NCBI GenBank assembly: GCA_951813075.1
Contig: OX638343.1
Coordinates: 310,001-374,000, forward strand
Origin: Arenicellales bacterium
Lineage (GTDB): Bacteria > Pseudomonadota > Gammaproteobacteria > Arenicellales > JAJDZL01
DNA length: 64,000 bases
Direction of reading: 5' to 3'
Shown in pieces: positions 43,357-54,546 of the stretch. The position numbers and the translations under genes were made by a program. Each line of letters begins with the position of its first letter. The stretch's first letter is position 1. The notes beneath the pieces were generated by a model, which searched no databases, was not told the origin of the DNA, and worked only from the letters and a program-made list of their open reading frames with translations.

Positions 43357-46300
43357 ATGTTGGAAAACATATCTTTAGACGACAAGTATAAGAAGGATTC
43401 CGGTCGTATATTCGTCACTGGAATTCAGGCTCTGGTTCGGTTGCCGCTGCTGCAGTCTGACCGTGATAGTGCTGCCGGTCTCAATACGGCGGGTTACATT
43501 TCTGGATATCGGGGCTCGCCACTTGGCGCGCTGGATATTCAGCTGTGGCAGGCAAAGTCATTTCTGCAACCGCGCAATATTATTTTCCAGCCTGGAATCA
43601 ACGAGGATCTTGCAGCGACGGCAATTTGGGGAACCCAGCAGGCAGAAATTGACGGTACAGGTCTGTATGACGGTGTATTTTGCATTTGGTATGGGAAAGG
43701 ACCCGGGGTAGATCGTTCTGGCGATGCATTGCGACATGCAAATTTGGCCGGAACATCCAAATACGGCGGTGTATTGGTCGCCATGGGCGACGATCACGCC
43801 TGCGAATCGTCGACTACCGCGCATCAAAGCGAATTCGCGCTCGTCGACGCCATGATTCCGGTCCTCAATCCTTCCAACGTGCAGGATTTATTGGATTTCG
43901 GTCTTTATGGCTGGGCGCTTTCCCGTTATACAGGTTGTTGGGTTGGATTGAAGTGCGTTCACGACACGGTTGAGGCAACCGCTTCGATTGATATAGGTAA
44001 AAATCGAATTGACTTTGTTACTCCTCAGGACATAGTTCTGCCTTCCGATGGTGTGAATATTCGCTGGCCTGATACGCCGCTGCAGCAAGAACAACGCCTT
44101 CACGAATACAAACTTCCAGCAGTCCAGGCGTTTTGGCGGGCGAACAACCTCGATAGAATCGTAATGGATTCATCGCATGCCAAAGTAGGCATAGTAACAA
44201 CCGGCAAATCATATTCTGATGTTCAAAGGGCACTGAAAGAGTTGAAGATCGGCCCGGATGAAGCAGCAAAATTGGGCATTCGTCTTTACAAGGTTGCGTT
44301 GAGTTGGCCGCTGGAGCGCCAGGGTTTGTCAGAATTCGCCGATGGCTTGAACAAGATCATTGTGGTCGAGGAAAAGCGTGGGTTGATTGAGGATCAGATA
44401 AAGACTGTGCTCTATGGGCGTGCCAATGCACCTGAGGTGGTTGGTAAAATGGATGAGAAAGGTCGTTCACTTCTTCCCTCGACCGCCAGGCTCAATGCGA
44501 TGCAGATTGCACAGGTGATCGGGCGACAGGTGCTCACGCACATCCCTTCGGAAAATCTCAGACGATCGACTGATACTGTTTCAGCCAGGATTGAGCGGGA
44601 ACCTGACTTGGCGCCGATTCAACGCGTGCCGTATTTCTGTGCCGGTTGTCCGCACAATACGTCAACCAAAGTTCCCGAAGGCAGTATCGCACTTGCTGGA
44701 ATCGGGTGTCACTACATGGCGCAGTGGATGGATCGTTCTACGGCGAGATTCACACAAATGGGTGGGGAGGGTGCCAGTTGGATTGGAGAGAGCCAATTCA
44801 GCAAGCGCCAGCACGTTTTTCAGAATATCGGAGATGGTACATACCTGCACTCCGGACTTCTTGCAATTCGGGCCGCGGTTGCCTCAAAAACAACGATGAC
44901 TTTCAAGTTGCTGTACAACGACGCAGTGGCAATGACAGGTGGTCAGCCATTTGATGGACCGCTGACAGTGACCCAGATCGCCAATCAGTTGCTGGCCGAA
45001 GGCGTGAATCAGGTCGCAGTAGTCACCGATGATGTTGACAGCTGTCGTTCGCGGAATCGATTGCCTGACGGTGTCGGATTGAGTGACCGCAGCGAACTGG
45101 ACCAGGTCCAGAGACAATTCAGAGAAATATCCGGTGTGAGTGCCATCATATACGATCAGACTTGTGCGGCAGAAAAGCGCAGGCGAAGAAAGCGCGGTGA
45201 ATATCCTGATCCACCAAAACGGGTCTTCATCAACACCGAGGTTTGTGAGGGATGCGGTGATTGCGGAGTTCAATCCAATTGCGTAGCGATTGTTCCGCAC
45301 GAGACCGAGTTCGGTCGTAAGCGAAGAATCGATCAATCCGCATGTAATAAGGATTATTCTTGTGTCGAGGGTTTCTGTCCGAGTTTTGTGACTGTTCACG
45401 GTGGTCAACCTCGAAAGCCCTCCGCGATTGAAAGTTCGGAATTGTTCGACCCCTCAAATCTGCCTCCACCCGTCATACCAGCGATCAATGGGGAATACTG
45501 CATTGTTGTGACAGGTGTAGGTGGGACCGGCGTGATTACAATCGGTGCGATTTTGGGGATGGCTGCACATTTGGCTGAACTCGGATGTTCGGTGCTGGAT
45601 ATGACAGGGCTGGCTCAGAAGGGAGGAGCCGTTGTCAGTAACCTGATCATCGCGAATCGGCCGGAAGAGATTTCTTCCATGCATGTTGCGACCGGTGGTG
45701 CCAATCTGATCCTTGGGGGCGATCTTGTAGTCTCCGCAAGTGAGAAAGTGATGATGACCGCTGAACACAGCCGCACAGCTGCTGTAGTCAATGACCATGA
45801 GATGATGCCTGGCGAATTTACCAGAAGCAGCGATCTCAATTTCCCGGGCTCGACACTGAAAAGAAATATTGAGAAGATCGTCGGGGGCGATAATATTTTA
45901 TTTTTCAATGCCAATCGATACGCCGATCAATTGTTTGGTGATACGATTGCGGCGAACATGATGATGGTTGGTGTCGCTTTGCAGAGAGGTTGGATTCCAA
46001 TTCCTGTCGAAGCAATCGAGAAGGCAATTGAGCTCAACGGTCGATCGGTTGAAATGAACAAACTTGCACTGCATCGCGGAAGGCAGCTTGCAGTGAGCGC
46101 GGATGAATTGAACCAAGAAATCAGAGATTCGAATAAAGAATTTGAATCGACGATGCAGCCGGCAGAGCTGTCGTTTGAGGATCTGATCAAGCACCGGTCT
46201 GAGTCGTTGATCCAATATCAGAATGAAGCATATGCGGCGCGCTACAAAAAACTGGTAGCGGCCGCCTATGACGCGGAGAAAACACGTACACCTGGTATGA

Positions 46301-46827
46301 ATGGATTTGCGACAGCAGTTGGTCGATATTACTACAAACTACTCGCATATAAGGATGAGTACGAGGTGGCACGCCTTTTTACCAATGGCATTTTCCGAAA
46401 AGAACTTGAAGCGAGTTTTGAGGGCGAGTACAAGATTGAATTTCATATGGCGCCGCCATTACTGGCCAGAAAAAGCAAAATTACAGGTGTGCCCACCAAG
46501 TTGTCATTCGGTCTCTGGATGGAAGGGTTGCTTGCGATAATATCGCGCATGAGGTTCTTGAGAGGAACACCATTTGATCCATTCGGCAAGTCCGAGGATC
46601 GAAAATTGGAGCGTCAGTTGATTTCGGATTATGAGGACATTGTGCGAGAGATAATCCACTCCATTGATACCGAAAACCATCGGGTTGCGGTGGAACTGGC
46701 TAGTTTCCCCGAAATGATTCGAGGCTATGGGCACATAAAGAAGCAACATATCAAGGCATCACAAAGTCGAATCGAAGAGTTGTTGGTCGCTTTCGGTAGT
46801 GACGAGCTAAAGCCTGAAGCGGCTTGA
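43357..46827 (+). CDS. Indolepyruvate ferredoxin oxidoreductase, fused alpha-beta subunits
   Basis: A 1156-residue fusion converting aryl- or branched-chain 2-oxo acids to acyl-CoA with ferredoxin reduction. In order it shows a PYR-like domain ([11 protein letters not shown]), a ThDP domain with [11 protein letters not shown] and [11 protein letters not shown] near residues 430-455, and a Cys-rich segment at about 630-680 ([13 protein letters not shown] and [15 protein letters not shown]) that could hold iron-sulfur clusters. A gamma/beta-type domain follows ([27 protein letters not shown]), then a C-terminal extension. This is the aerobic-proteobacterial fused form. It sits among acyl-CoA dehydrogenases, which should receive its product. 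Confidence 0.92.
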   Translation: MLENISLDDKYKKDSGRIFVTGIQALVRLPLLQSDRDSAAGLNTAGYISGYRGSPLGALDIQLWQAKSFLQPRNIIFQPGINEDLAATAIWGTQQAEIDGTGLYDGVFCIWYGKGPGVDRSGDALRHANLAGTSKYGGVLVAMGDDHACESSTTAHQSEFALVDAMIPVLNPSNVQDLLDFGLYGWALSRYTGCWVGLKCVHDTVEATASIDIGKNRIDFVTPQDIVLPSDGVNIRWPDTPLQQEQRLHEYKLPAVQAFWRANNLDRIVMDSSHAKVGIVTTGKSYSDVQRALKELKIGPDEAAKLGIRLYKVALSWPLERQGLSEFADGLNKIIVVEEKRGLIEDQIKTVLYGRANAPEVVGKMDEKGRSLLPSTARLNAMQIAQVIGRQVLTHIPSENLRRSTDTVSARIEREPDLAPIQRVPYFCAGCPHNTSTKVPEGSIALAGIGCHYMAQWMDRSTARFTQMGGEGASWIGESQFSKRQHVFQNIGDGTYLHSGLLAIRAAVASKTTMTFKLLYNDAVAMTGGQPFDGPLTVTQIANQLLAEGVNQVAVVTDDVDSCRSRNRLPDGVGLSDRSELDQVQRQFREISGVSAIIYDQTCAAEKRRRRKRGEYPDPPKRVFINTEVCEGCGDCGVQSNCVAIVPHETEFGRKRRIDQSACNKDYSCVEGFCPSFVTVHGGQPRKPSAIESSELFDPSNLPPPVIPAINGEYCIVVTGVGGTGVITIGAILGMAAHLAELGCSVLDMTGLAQKGGAVVSNLIIANRPEEISSMHVATGGANLILGGDLVVSASEKVMMTAEHSRTAAVVNDHEMMPGEFTRSSDLNFPGSTLKRNIEKIVGGDNILFFNANRYADQLFGDTIAANMMMVGVALQRGWIPIPVEAIEKAIELNGRSVEMNKLALHRGRQLAVSADELNQEIRDSNKEFESTMQPAELSFEDLIKHRSESLIQYQNEAYAARYKKLVAAAYDAEKTRTPGMNGFATAVGRYYYKLLAYKDEYEVARLFTNGIFRKELEASFEGEYKIEFHMAPPLLARKSKITGVPTKLSFGLWMEGLLAIISRMRFLRGTPFDPFGKSEDRKLERQLISDYEDIVREIIHSIDTENHRVAVELASFPEMIRGYGHIKKQHIKASQSRIEELLVAFGSDELKPEAA

Positions 46828-46847
46828 ACACAGTCTGGGAGACAACA

Positions 46848-48035
46848 ATGAAAACGAGCAGAACGAATTCCGAATTTGTCTGGCACGATCCATTTCTGCT
46901 GGAAGAGCAGTTGGACGAATCGGAACGAATGATTCAGGATACGGTACGCCGATACGCACAAGACGCGCTGATGCCTCGAGTTATTGAAGCCAATCGAAAT
47001 GAACTGTTCGATCGCTCGATTGCATCCGAAATGGGTGAGCTGGGATTGCTGGGTTCTACTATTGATGGCTTTGGTTGTGCCGGACTCAGTTATGTCAGTT
47101 ACGGGCTGATCACAAGAGAAATCGAGCGTGTGGATAGCAGTTACAGATCCTTTCTAAGTGTACAGTCATCTCTTGTGATGTATCCAATTTACCGGTTTGG
47201 CAGCGATTCGCACCGCCAAAGATTGCTGCCGGAATTGGCAAGCGGACGATTGATTGGTTGTTTTGGACTGACAGAACCTGACCATGGATCAGATCCCGGT
47301 AGTATGACCACAAGAGCTCGTCGGACCGAAGGTGGTTTCCTGCTGAAGGGGGAGAAAACCTGGATATCAAATGCGCCGATTGCGGATCTTCTTTTAGTTT
47401 GGGCAAAAGACGACGATGGAGTAATCAGGGGCTTTTTGCTGGAACGAGACGTCTCGGGTCTGGAGACACCAAAGATCGAAGGGAAGTTCTCACTTCGCGC
47501 ATCGTCAACTGGAAGCATCGTGATGAATGATGTGTTTGTGGCGGATGAAATGGTTTTGCCGGACGCAATCGGTCTCAAAGCCCCTTTTGCTTGTCTGACG
47601 ATGGCGCGTTTCGGTATCAGCTGGGGTGCGCTCGGAGCGGCCGAGTTTTGTTGGCATGCAGCACTTGAGTATTCGATGAATCGGAAACAATTCGGACGGC
47701 CCATCGGCGCAACTCAGTTGATTCAGAAGAAACTGGCAGACATGCAAACCGAAATTTCATTGGCGATTCAAGGTTGTTTGCGCGCCGGGCGTCTAATGGA
47801 ACAGGGCAGGGCCCCACACGAATTGATCAGTCTGCTGAAACGTAACAGTGCTGGTAAAGCACTGCAGATTGCACGCGAGGCGAGGGATATTCATGGGGGT
47901 AACGGTGTGTGTGATGAGTTTCATGTCATACGCCACTGCATGAATCTCGAGGCTGTTAATACTTACGAAGGCACTCATGACATTCATGCATTGATACTTG
48001 GTAAATCGCAAACCGGAATTCCTGCATTCAACTAA
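46848..48035 (+). CDS. gcdH: Glutaryl-CoA dehydrogenase-like acyl-CoA dehydrogenase
   Basis: A 395-residue acyl-CoA dehydrogenase resembling GcdH. It has the [17 protein letters not shown] flavin segment with TR after it, [15 protein letters not shown], the Arg-rich [23 protein letters not shown] helix, and the C-terminal catalytic Glu in [19 protein letters not shown]. GcdH oxidises and decarboxylates glutaryl-CoA to crotonyl-CoA in lysine/tryptophan breakdown. I start at the ATG preceded by GGGAGAC; a TTG at 46824 overlapping the upstream stop is less likely. Followed by a semialdehyde dehydrogenase after 15 bases, which fits glutarate-semialdehyde chemistry. Confidence 0.88.
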   Translation: MKTSRTNSEFVWHDPFLLEEQLDESERMIQDTVRRYAQDALMPRVIEANRNELFDRSIASEMGELGLLGSTIDGFGCAGLSYVSYGLITREIERVDSSYRSFLSVQSSLVMYPIYRFGSDSHRQRLLPELASGRLIGCFGLTEPDHGSDPGSMTTRARRTEGGFLLKGEKTWISNAPIADLLLVWAKDDDGVIRGFLLERDVSGLETPKIEGKFSLRASSTGSIVMNDVFVADEMVLPDAIGLKAPFACLTMARFGISWGALGAAEFCWHAALEYSMNRKQFGRPIGATQLIQKKLADMQTEISLAIQGCLRAGRLMEQGRAPHELISLLKRNSAGKALQIAREARDIHGGNGVCDEFHVIRHCMNLEAVNTYEGTHDIHALILGKSQTGIPAFN

Positions 48036-48050
48036 CCAACAGGTGAAAAT

Positions 48051-49508
48051 ATGATCGCAAATATTCGAGACAAGAGACTCTTTCGTAACCAATGTTACGT
48101 CAATGGACAGTGGGTGGACGCCGATAGTGGCGACACCATAACCGTAACCAATCCCTCAACTGGGAGTCCCATTGGTACTGTGCCTAGAATGGGTGCGACC
48201 GAAACCGCAAGAGCAATAGACGCGGCGGAAACTGCATTTCAGTCCTGGCGAATGATTTCAGCGAAAGATCGCTCTGTAAAGTTGCGCAAGTTCGCCGATC
48301 TGATGATCGACAATCAAGAGGATCTGGCGAGTCTAATGACAATTGAGCAAGGGAAGCCGATGGCGGAATCCCGCGGAGAGGTCGCGTACGCGGCATCATT
48401 TTTTGAGTGGTTTGCTGAAGAAGGAAAACGCATTTACGGCGATGTGATTCCCAGTCATTTACCGGACCGCCGTATCGTAGTGATCAAGCAACCGGTTGGC
48501 GTCTGTGCGGCGATTACACCTTGGAATTTTCCCTCGGCGATGATTACAAGAAAAGCGGGTCCGGCATTGGCAGCTGGTTGCACAATTGTGATCAAACCTG
48601 CCAGTGCAACGCCGTTTTCCGCCTTCGCGCTGTGTGAATTGGCTGAGCGAGCTGGTATACCACCAGGCGTGATCAATGTGATTACCGGATCTTCTTCGGC
48701 GATTGGTGAGGAATTGACGTCCAACGATAAAGTACGGAAGTTAACCTTTACCGGATCAACTCAGATCGGAAAGAAGTTGATGGAGCAGTGTGCGGGTACC
48801 GTGAAGAAAATTTCTTTGGAATTGGGTGGTAATGCGCCATTCATTGTGTTCGAGGATGCCGATATCGACGCGACGGTTGTGGGTGCAATGCAATCGAAAT
48901 ATCGCAATTCCGGGCAGACTTGTGTCTGTGCCAATCGTGTACTTGTGCACGATCGGATATACGATGAATTTTCAGAAAAATTGAGCGCCGCGGTTAGCGG
49001 TATGAAAGTCGGTGATGGATTCGGCGAGGGTGTCGAACAGGGACCGTTGATTGATATGGCGGCGGTGGAGAAAGTAGAGGCACATATTACCGATGCAGTT
49101 GGAAAAGGCGCTTTGATCGCTGCGGGTGGAACACGCCATGCACTGGGTGGTAACTTTTTCCAGCCGACGGTATTGACCAATGTCAAAGTTAGCATGAATG
49201 TTGCCAATGAAGAGACATTCGGACCCGTTGCGCCGCTATTTCGTTTCTATGATGACGACGAAGCGATTGCGATGGCCAACGATACAGAATTTGGTCTAGC
49301 TGCTTATCTGTACAGTCGGGATATCGGAAGAATCTGGAGAGTTTCAGAATCGTTGGAACACGGTATTGTCGGGATCAATACCGGAATCATTTCGACTGAA
49401 GTCGCCCCGTTCGGAGGAATGAAAGAATCCGGAATTGGCCGTGAAGGATCGAAGTATGGATTGGACGAATTTGTCGAAATCAAATACTTGTGCATGGCTG
49501 GAATATAG
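48051..49508 (+). CDS. gabD: NAD(P)-dependent succinate/glutarate semialdehyde dehydrogenase (GabD-like)
   Basis: A 485-residue aldehyde dehydrogenase with ITPWNFPSAMITRKAGPALAAG, the catalytic Glu in ISLELGGNAPFIVF and catalytic Cys in NSGQTCVCANRVLV near 288. The close of the protein (APFGGMKESGIGREGSKYG) is typical of GabD/DavD. Both substrates are plausible; the GcdH-like neighbour favours a five-carbon semialdehyde. The CVCANR Cys pair is the redox switch known in GabD enzymes. Confidence 0.9.
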   Translation: MIANIRDKRLFRNQCYVNGQWVDADSGDTITVTNPSTGSPIGTVPRMGATETARAIDAAETAFQSWRMISAKDRSVKLRKFADLMIDNQEDLASLMTIEQGKPMAESRGEVAYAASFFEWFAEEGKRIYGDVIPSHLPDRRIVVIKQPVGVCAAITPWNFPSAMITRKAGPALAAGCTIVIKPASATPFSAFALCELAERAGIPPGVINVITGSSSAIGEELTSNDKVRKLTFTGSTQIGKKLMEQCAGTVKKISLELGGNAPFIVFEDADIDATVVGAMQSKYRNSGQTCVCANRVLVHDRIYDEFSEKLSAAVSGMKVGDGFGEGVEQGPLIDMAAVEKVEAHITDAVGKGALIAAGGTRHALGGNFFQPTVLTNVKVSMNVANEETFGPVAPLFRFYDDDEAIAMANDTEFGLAAYLYSRDIGRIWRVSESLEHGIVGINTGIISTEVAPFGGMKESGIGREGSKYGLDEFVEIKYLCMAGI

Positions 49509-49535
49509 TCGCGTTCACTGATTTTCACACCACAG

Positions 49536-50138
49536 ATGCGAGAGCCTCTATCACTTGAATCTTCAGTCGACCCGTTTGAGTTGTTCTCATCATGGATGGA
49601 AGATGCGATCAGCTGTGGAATGATTGAACCATGCGCTATGACACTGGCCACTATGGGAGCGAATGGTCGGCCATCCGCGCGGCAGGTATTACTGAAAGGG
49701 TTCGGAGAATCCGGATTCGAGTTTTATACAAATTACGCGAGTCGAAAAGCCAAAGAGTTGCAGGGCAATTCGTTTGCTAGTCTTGTTCTGTGGTGGGACA
49801 AACTCTATCGGCAGGTACGGGTTGAAGGGAGTGTCGAAAAACTATCGGAAGAAAAATCGGATAAATATTTTGCGACCCGACCCCGAGGTAGTCAGATCAG
49901 TGCGTGGGCTTCGCCGCAAAGTAAGGTGATCGAGAACTTTGAAACACTTGAAAGGAGTGTCGTGAAGTTTGAGCAGAAATTCGCGGATGATACCGTACCA
50001 AGGCCGCCAGGTTGGGGTGGTTACAGACTGATTCCGGATCACATCGAATTCTGGCAGGGGCGTACCGATCGCCTGCACCAGCGGTTGTGTTTTCGACATC
50101 AGGCAGGCGTTTGGACGAGCAAATGGCTTGGCCCTTGA
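49536..50138 (+). CDS. pdxH: Pyridoxamine 5'-phosphate oxidase
   Basis: A 200-residue FMN flavoprotein making pyridoxal 5'-phosphate. The family segments [22 protein letters not shown] (FMN binding), [44 protein letters not shown], and the C-terminal [27 protein letters not shown] are all present. It is 27 bases after the semialdehyde dehydrogenase, probably the last gene of the operon. PLP supply would serve the aminotransferases around. Confidence 0.94.
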   Translation: MREPLSLESSVDPFELFSSWMEDAISCGMIEPCAMTLATMGANGRPSARQVLLKGFGESGFEFYTNYASRKAKELQGNSFASLVLWWDKLYRQVRVEGSVEKLSEEKSDKYFATRPRGSQISAWASPQSKVIENFETLERSVVKFEQKFADDTVPRPPGWGGYRLIPDHIEFWQGRTDRLHQRLCFRHQAGVWTSKWLGP

Positions 50139-50198
50139 TTCGTCAGTATAGATAGGTTCGCTCGAATTCAGTGTAGCCAGGTAATAGTCTGAGAGCCA

Positions 50199-50210
50199 AC
50201 CAATATTGGT
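50199..50210. promoter_or_regulatory. Perfect 12-bp palindrome upstream of potF
   Basis: ACCAATATTGGT is a perfect palindrome about 104 bases before the potF ATG in a 175-base gap. It could be an operator for the importer operon or part of a pdxH-operon terminator, though no T-run follows. Nothing else in the window clearly repeats it. Confidence 0.3.
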
Positions 50211-50313
50211 GGAATTGCTTTCCTATTGAGTTTACAATGCAGGCAGTTAATAAAATTTCATCTGTTGGAATTAGATTAAATTGAAAAATTACGTTTAAAA
50301 AAGGAGAAAAGTT

Positions 50314-51429
50314 ATGTTGAAAAGTATCTGTTCGAAATTCAGATCAATTCTGACTATATGTTTCGCCATGTCGTTGCTATTTGTTGCGAATGCAAACGCA
50401 GAAGGCGTGCTCAAAGTCTACAACTGGGCTGAGTATATTGGCGAGGATACGATTTCGAATTTTGAGATGGAATATGGAATTGAAGTTATCTACGATAACT
50501 ATGATTCCGTTGAGATGGTTGACGCAAAACTTTTGGCCGGAAGCACGGGTTATGACGTGATCAGCCATGCAAGTTCTGCCATTGCGCGACTTCTTCCGAC
50601 TGGTGTCATCCAAAAATTGGATGTTTCCAGGCTACCCAATATGAAACATATGAGTCAGAGAGTTATGGGTCAGGTTGCCAAGCACTGGGACCCGAATAAC
50701 GATCACATTGTGCCTTATATGTGGGGTACACACGGTGTGACATATAACGAAGAGTTGGTTCGTAGTGTATTTCCGGATGCACCAATCGGTTCGATGGACT
50801 TGATTTTCGATCCCGCAAATATGGAAAAACTTGCACAATGTGGTGTGGCTTTTCTTGATTCTCCAACTGATATTATTCCGATGGCGCTTGCGCATCTTGG
50901 ATTACCCCCGGGTTCTTCGAAGAAAGAAGATTATGAAGCGGCAGAAGAGCTATTGTTGAGTATCAGGCCCTACATCAAGACTTTCGATAACTATGCATAT
51001 ATCAGAATGCCAGAGAAAGAATTTTGTGTGGTGGTGACATGGGGACCGGATGGAATGTATGCTCAGGCTGCAGCGGAAGAATCGGGGCAGGATATCGAGT
51101 TGAAGTTTTACGCGCCGCCCGGCGATGGTAAAGCAAATATCTGGGTTGACGGCTGGGTAATACCTTCGGATGCCGAAAATCTGGACAATGCGTATCTGTT
51201 TCTGGATTACATGATGCGACCGGAAGTGGCGGCTGACGATAGCAATTTCACGTGGTATGCTTCTGCCAATGAAACGGCGAAGGAATTGATTGATCCTGAA
51301 GTTACAGGGAATGAAGCGGTTTATCCCTCGGAGGAAGCCATCGCTATGATGTATCCACTGAATGTTGTGAAACCGAAAATCGAGCGAGTCCGTACTCGGG
51401 TTTGGACTAAATTCAAAACTGGTAGCTGA
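50314..51429 (+). CDS. potF: Putrescine/spermidine-type ABC binding protein (PotF/PotD-like)
   Basis: A 371-residue periplasmic binding protein with a signal peptide (ILTICFAMSLLFVANANA, cleavage near residue 29). The mature start VLKVYNWAEYIGEDTISNFE is the classic PotD/PotF opening. It contains DVISHASSAIARL and GWVIPSDAENLDNAYLFLDYMMRPEVAA, also typical. It binds polyamine-like cations for the PotGHI permease encoded next. The ribosome binding site is strong (AAAGGAG). Ligand could be a polyamine or another amine; this is not decided by sequence. Confidence 0.92.
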   Translation: MLKSICSKFRSILTICFAMSLLFVANANAEGVLKVYNWAEYIGEDTISNFEMEYGIEVIYDNYDSVEMVDAKLLAGSTGYDVISHASSAIARLLPTGVIQKLDVSRLPNMKHMSQRVMGQVAKHWDPNNDHIVPYMWGTHGVTYNEELVRSVFPDAPIGSMDLIFDPANMEKLAQCGVAFLDSPTDIIPMALAHLGLPPGSSKKEDYEAAEELLLSIRPYIKTFDNYAYIRMPEKEFCVVVTWGPDGMYAQAAAEESGQDIELKFYAPPGDGKANIWVDGWVIPSDAENLDNAYLFLDYMMRPEVAADDSNFTWYASANETAKELIDPEVTGNEAVYPSEEAIAMMYPLNVVKPKIERVRTRVWTKFKTGS

Positions 51430-51556
51430 TTAGAAGTCGATTTAACTGAATATTCGCACCGATCAATGAAATGGATTTTCGAAAATTCGTCATAGGTTGG
51501 TGCGAATCAATTTCCAGTCAGTCGAAAAATTAGTATCAACACAATAAAGCTGAAAA

Positions 51557-52717
51557 ATGACCCAAGCGACTGACACCAGCAAACTATTTGAAAATCAACC
51601 ATGGCTTGACCCGGATGCTGAGCCGTTCGTCAAGATTCGGGCGCTGACAAAAACATTTGGTTCATTCACAGCCGTTTCCTCAGTAGATTTGGATATTTAC
51701 GAAGGTGAGCTTTTTTCTTTGTTGGGAGGCTCAGGTTGTGGTAAAACCACATTGTTGAGAATGCTGGCCGGTTTTGAGGAGCCATCCTCGGGAACCATTT
51801 CAATCGATGGAGTTGATATGGCGAATATTCCGCCATATCAACGACCTGTCAATATGATGTTCCAGTCCTACGCGTTGTTCCCACATATGACTGTTGAACA
51901 GAATGTGGGGTATGGCTTGAAACAGGATCGCGTTGAAAAAAATGAGATTGCCGAAAGAGTTGCCGAAATCCTGGCAATCGTTGAGTTGACACCGTTCAAC
52001 AAGAGAAAACCGCATCAATTGTCTGGCGGGCAACGTCAAAGGGTTGCACTGGCGCGTTCACTGGTCAAAAAGCCGAAAGTACTACTGCTTGATGAGCCTT
52101 TGGCAGCGTTGGACAAACGATTGCGAGAACAAACCCAGTTTGAACTGATGAATATTCAGCATCAGCTGGGAGTTACATTTATCGTGGTCACGCACGATCA
52201 GGAAGAAGCCATGACTCTTTCAACGCGGATCGCGGTCATGGATCAGGGGCAGTTTTCGCAGATAGGTACCCCGACGGACATTTACGAGTATCCACAGACA
52301 CGATTCGTCGCAAACTTTATCGGTAGTGCGAATATGTTTGAGGGCCGCGTCGTTGAAAACGGAGACAATCATGTAATCGTCAGATCTTCGCATGGAGATC
52401 TTTCGTTCTACATTGATCACAGTTTCGAAATTCGGGAAAACATTGGTGTGTCAATTGCTCTTAGACCGGAAAAGATTACACTTTCCCGAGAAGTGCCTGA
52501 AACAATTGACGAATATAACACGGTCAAGGGTATTGTGGACGATATAGGCTATCTGGGTAATTTCTCGATTTACAGAATACTATTGGAAAATGACAAGATT
52601 ATCGCGGTTACCCATCCAAATCAATCGAGACCTAGGGATGCCAGACATCTTGCGGAGTGGGATGATGAAGTCTTGCTCAGTTGGGCGCCATCAAGCCCAA
52701 TCTTGCTAACCAAGTAA
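51557..52717 (+). CDS. potG: Polyamine-type ABC transporter ATPase (PotG/PotA-like)
   Basis: A 386-residue ATPase: Walker A LLGGSGCGKTT at 56-66, Q-loop MMFQSYALFPHMTVEQN, signature LSGGQRQRVALARSLVKKP, Walker B VLLLDEPLAALD, switch His in VTHDQEEAMTLS, and a C-terminal TOBE domain. It energises import with the two permeases that follow. The 127-base gap from potF is longer than the rest, as is common where the binding protein is made in excess. Confidence 0.94.
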   Translation: MTQATDTSKLFENQPWLDPDAEPFVKIRALTKTFGSFTAVSSVDLDIYEGELFSLLGGSGCGKTTLLRMLAGFEEPSSGTISIDGVDMANIPPYQRPVNMMFQSYALFPHMTVEQNVGYGLKQDRVEKNEIAERVAEILAIVELTPFNKRKPHQLSGGQRQRVALARSLVKKPKVLLLDEPLAALDKRLREQTQFELMNIQHQLGVTFIVVTHDQEEAMTLSTRIAVMDQGQFSQIGTPTDIYEYPQTRFVANFIGSANMFEGRVVENGDNHVIVRSSHGDLSFYIDHSFEIRENIGVSIALRPEKITLSREVPETIDEYNTVKGIVDDIGYLGNFSIYRILLENDKIIAVTHPNQSRPRDARHLAEWDDEVLLSWAPSSPILLTK

Positions 52718-52761
52718 GAGCGTTTCAAACAATGTTCTGTTGATAGCGAGGTAGAACAGGT

Positions 52762-53676
52762 TTGCTTTACAGATTCAGGCAATTTCTCGAGTCGGCAAGA
52801 GCTTGGCAATCCGCAATAGTAGCGGTACCGTACTTTTGGTTGCTGCTTTTCTTTTTGATTCCATTCTTCCTCGTTCTGAAAATCAGCCTCGCGGAATATA
52901 TCGTAGCGAGCCCTCCATTTTCGAAATTAATCCAATTTGGCGAAGAAGGGCAGATGTACATCACCCTGATTTTCGATAATTTTGTGTTTCTGTGGGAGGA
53001 CGACCTTTATTACAAGACCTATCTGAATTCCTTAAGAATTTCGATTATTTCCACGATATTGTGTCTGTTGATTGGCTATCCAATCGCTTACGGCATTGCC
53101 CGTTCCACACCTACGGTGAAGAAAATTCTGTTGCTGATGGTGATACTTCCTTTTTGGACATCATTTTTATTGAGAGTCTATGCCTGGATCGGTCTATTGG
53201 CTGACCAGGGAACAATCAACGATCTGCTGATCGGATTGGGCATCATCGATCAACCGATCAAAATGCTGTACACCGATTTTGCTGTACTTGTGGGTATTGT
53301 GTACACCTATGTACCTTTCATGATATTACCGCTTTTTGCCAATATCGAAAGACTGGATTTGACTGTTCACGAAGCTGCGGCGGATCTCGGCGCGAAACCG
53401 TTCACTATCTTTCGTACGATTACCATACCCCTTACAATGCCCGGCATCATCGCCGGCTCGTTGCTCGTTTTCATTCCGGCAACCGGTGAGTTTGTGATTC
53501 CGGATCTCCTGGGTGGTGGTAATGTATTGATGATCGGCAGGGTGCTTTACAGCGAATTCAACCTGAATCAGGATTGGCCGGTCGCATCAACGGTAGCGAT
53601 AGTTTTATTGCTACTGCTAGTGATTCCAATGATGCTGTATCAGCACTATCAGGCAAAGGAAGCAGAAGCAGAGTAA
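52762..53676 (+). CDS. potH: Polyamine-type ABC permease (PotH/PotB-like)
   Basis: A 304-residue inner-membrane protein with about six helices. The EAA loop is in VHEAAADLGAKPFTIFRTITIPLTMPGI, where the ATPase docks, and PATGEFVIPDLLGGG is typical of PotH. The start is a TTG after GAGG; no ATG is suitable without losing the first helix. Nine bases separate it from potI. Confidence 0.92.
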   Translation: MLYRFRQFLESARAWQSAIVAVPYFWLLLFFLIPFFLVLKISLAEYIVASPPFSKLIQFGEEGQMYITLIFDNFVFLWEDDLYYKTYLNSLRISIISTILCLLIGYPIAYGIARSTPTVKKILLLMVILPFWTSFLLRVYAWIGLLADQGTINDLLIGLGIIDQPIKMLYTDFAVLVGIVYTYVPFMILPLFANIERLDLTVHEAAADLGAKPFTIFRTITIPLTMPGIIAGSLLVFIPATGEFVIPDLLGGGNVLMIGRVLYSEFNLNQDWPVASTVAIVLLLLLVIPMMLYQHYQAKEAEAE

Positions 53677-53685
53677 GCTCAAGCT

Positions 53686-54546
53686 ATGAACGCAAGAAAA
53701 ACTCCTTTCATCTTTTCCATGCTATGTTTGGGATTTGCGTTCTTGTACATCCCTATGTTTCTGTTGATCTTCTATTCATTCAATGCCTCAAGATTTGTTC
53801 CGGTGTGGGGTGGCTTCTCAATCAAGTGGTATATCACGCTGTTTCAGAGTGAGGAAGTCTGGAACGCGGTAATCTTGAGTCTCGAAATTGCCATCATGAA
53901 TGCGACGTTCGCCACGCTGCTGGGGGCCATGGCTGGGATTGCCATGGCACGAATCAGAAGATTTCGAGGGAGAGTGCTTTTCTCTGGAATGATCTCCGCA
54001 CCTCTGGTCATGCCGGAGGTGATTACGGGTTTGTCGCTATTGCTGTTGTTCATTACCATGAGTGAATTGATCGGGTGGCCGACGAGGGGGATCACCACAA
54101 TTACCATCGCGCATATCACCTTCTCATTAGCTTATGTCGCGGTGATTGTTCAATCCCGGCTTGTTGGTATCGACGAGTCACTGGAGGAAGCGGCACAGGA
54201 CCTTGGCGCAAGACCTTATCGGGTACTCATTGATATCACGGTCCCACTAATTGCACCGGCATTGGTGGCAGGTTGGCTTTTGGCATTCACACTATCATTG
54301 GATGATTTGGTTATCGCCAGTTTTGTATCGGGCCCTGGTTCGAATACGTTGCCCATGCTGATTTACTCCAGGGTGAAACTAGGCCTCAAGCCGGATGTCA
54401 ATGCGCTGGCCACAATCATCATATTGATCGTGACCATTGGCGTGATAATTGCTGGCTGGATTCTTTCTCGTCAGGAGAAGCAACGATTGCTTGATCAGCA
54501 GATGGCTGATTCAGAGAAATACGACTTCAGCGAATCAATCAGGTAG
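53686..54546 (+). CDS. potI: Polyamine-type ABC permease (PotI/PotC-like)
   Basis: A 286-residue inner-membrane permease with six hydrophobic segments and the EAA loop LEEAAQDLGARPYRVLIDITVPLIAPAL, followed by LAFTLSLDDLVIASFVSGPGSNTLP, a PotC/PotI signature. It ends the importer operon and its last eight bases overlap the end of the convergent TetR-Rieske gene, so the two transcripts must overlap. Confidence 0.93.
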   Translation: MNARKTPFIFSMLCLGFAFLYIPMFLLIFYSFNASRFVPVWGGFSIKWYITLFQSEEVWNAVILSLEIAIMNATFATLLGAMAGIAMARIRRFRGRVLFSGMISAPLVMPEVITGLSLLLLFITMSELIGWPTRGITTITIAHITFSLAYVAVIVQSRLVGIDESLEEAAQDLGARPYRVLIDITVPLIAPALVAGWLLAFTLSLDDLVIASFVSGPGSNTLPMLIYSRVKLGLKPDVNALATIIILIVTIGVIIAGWILSRQEKQRLLDQQMADSEKYDFSESIR

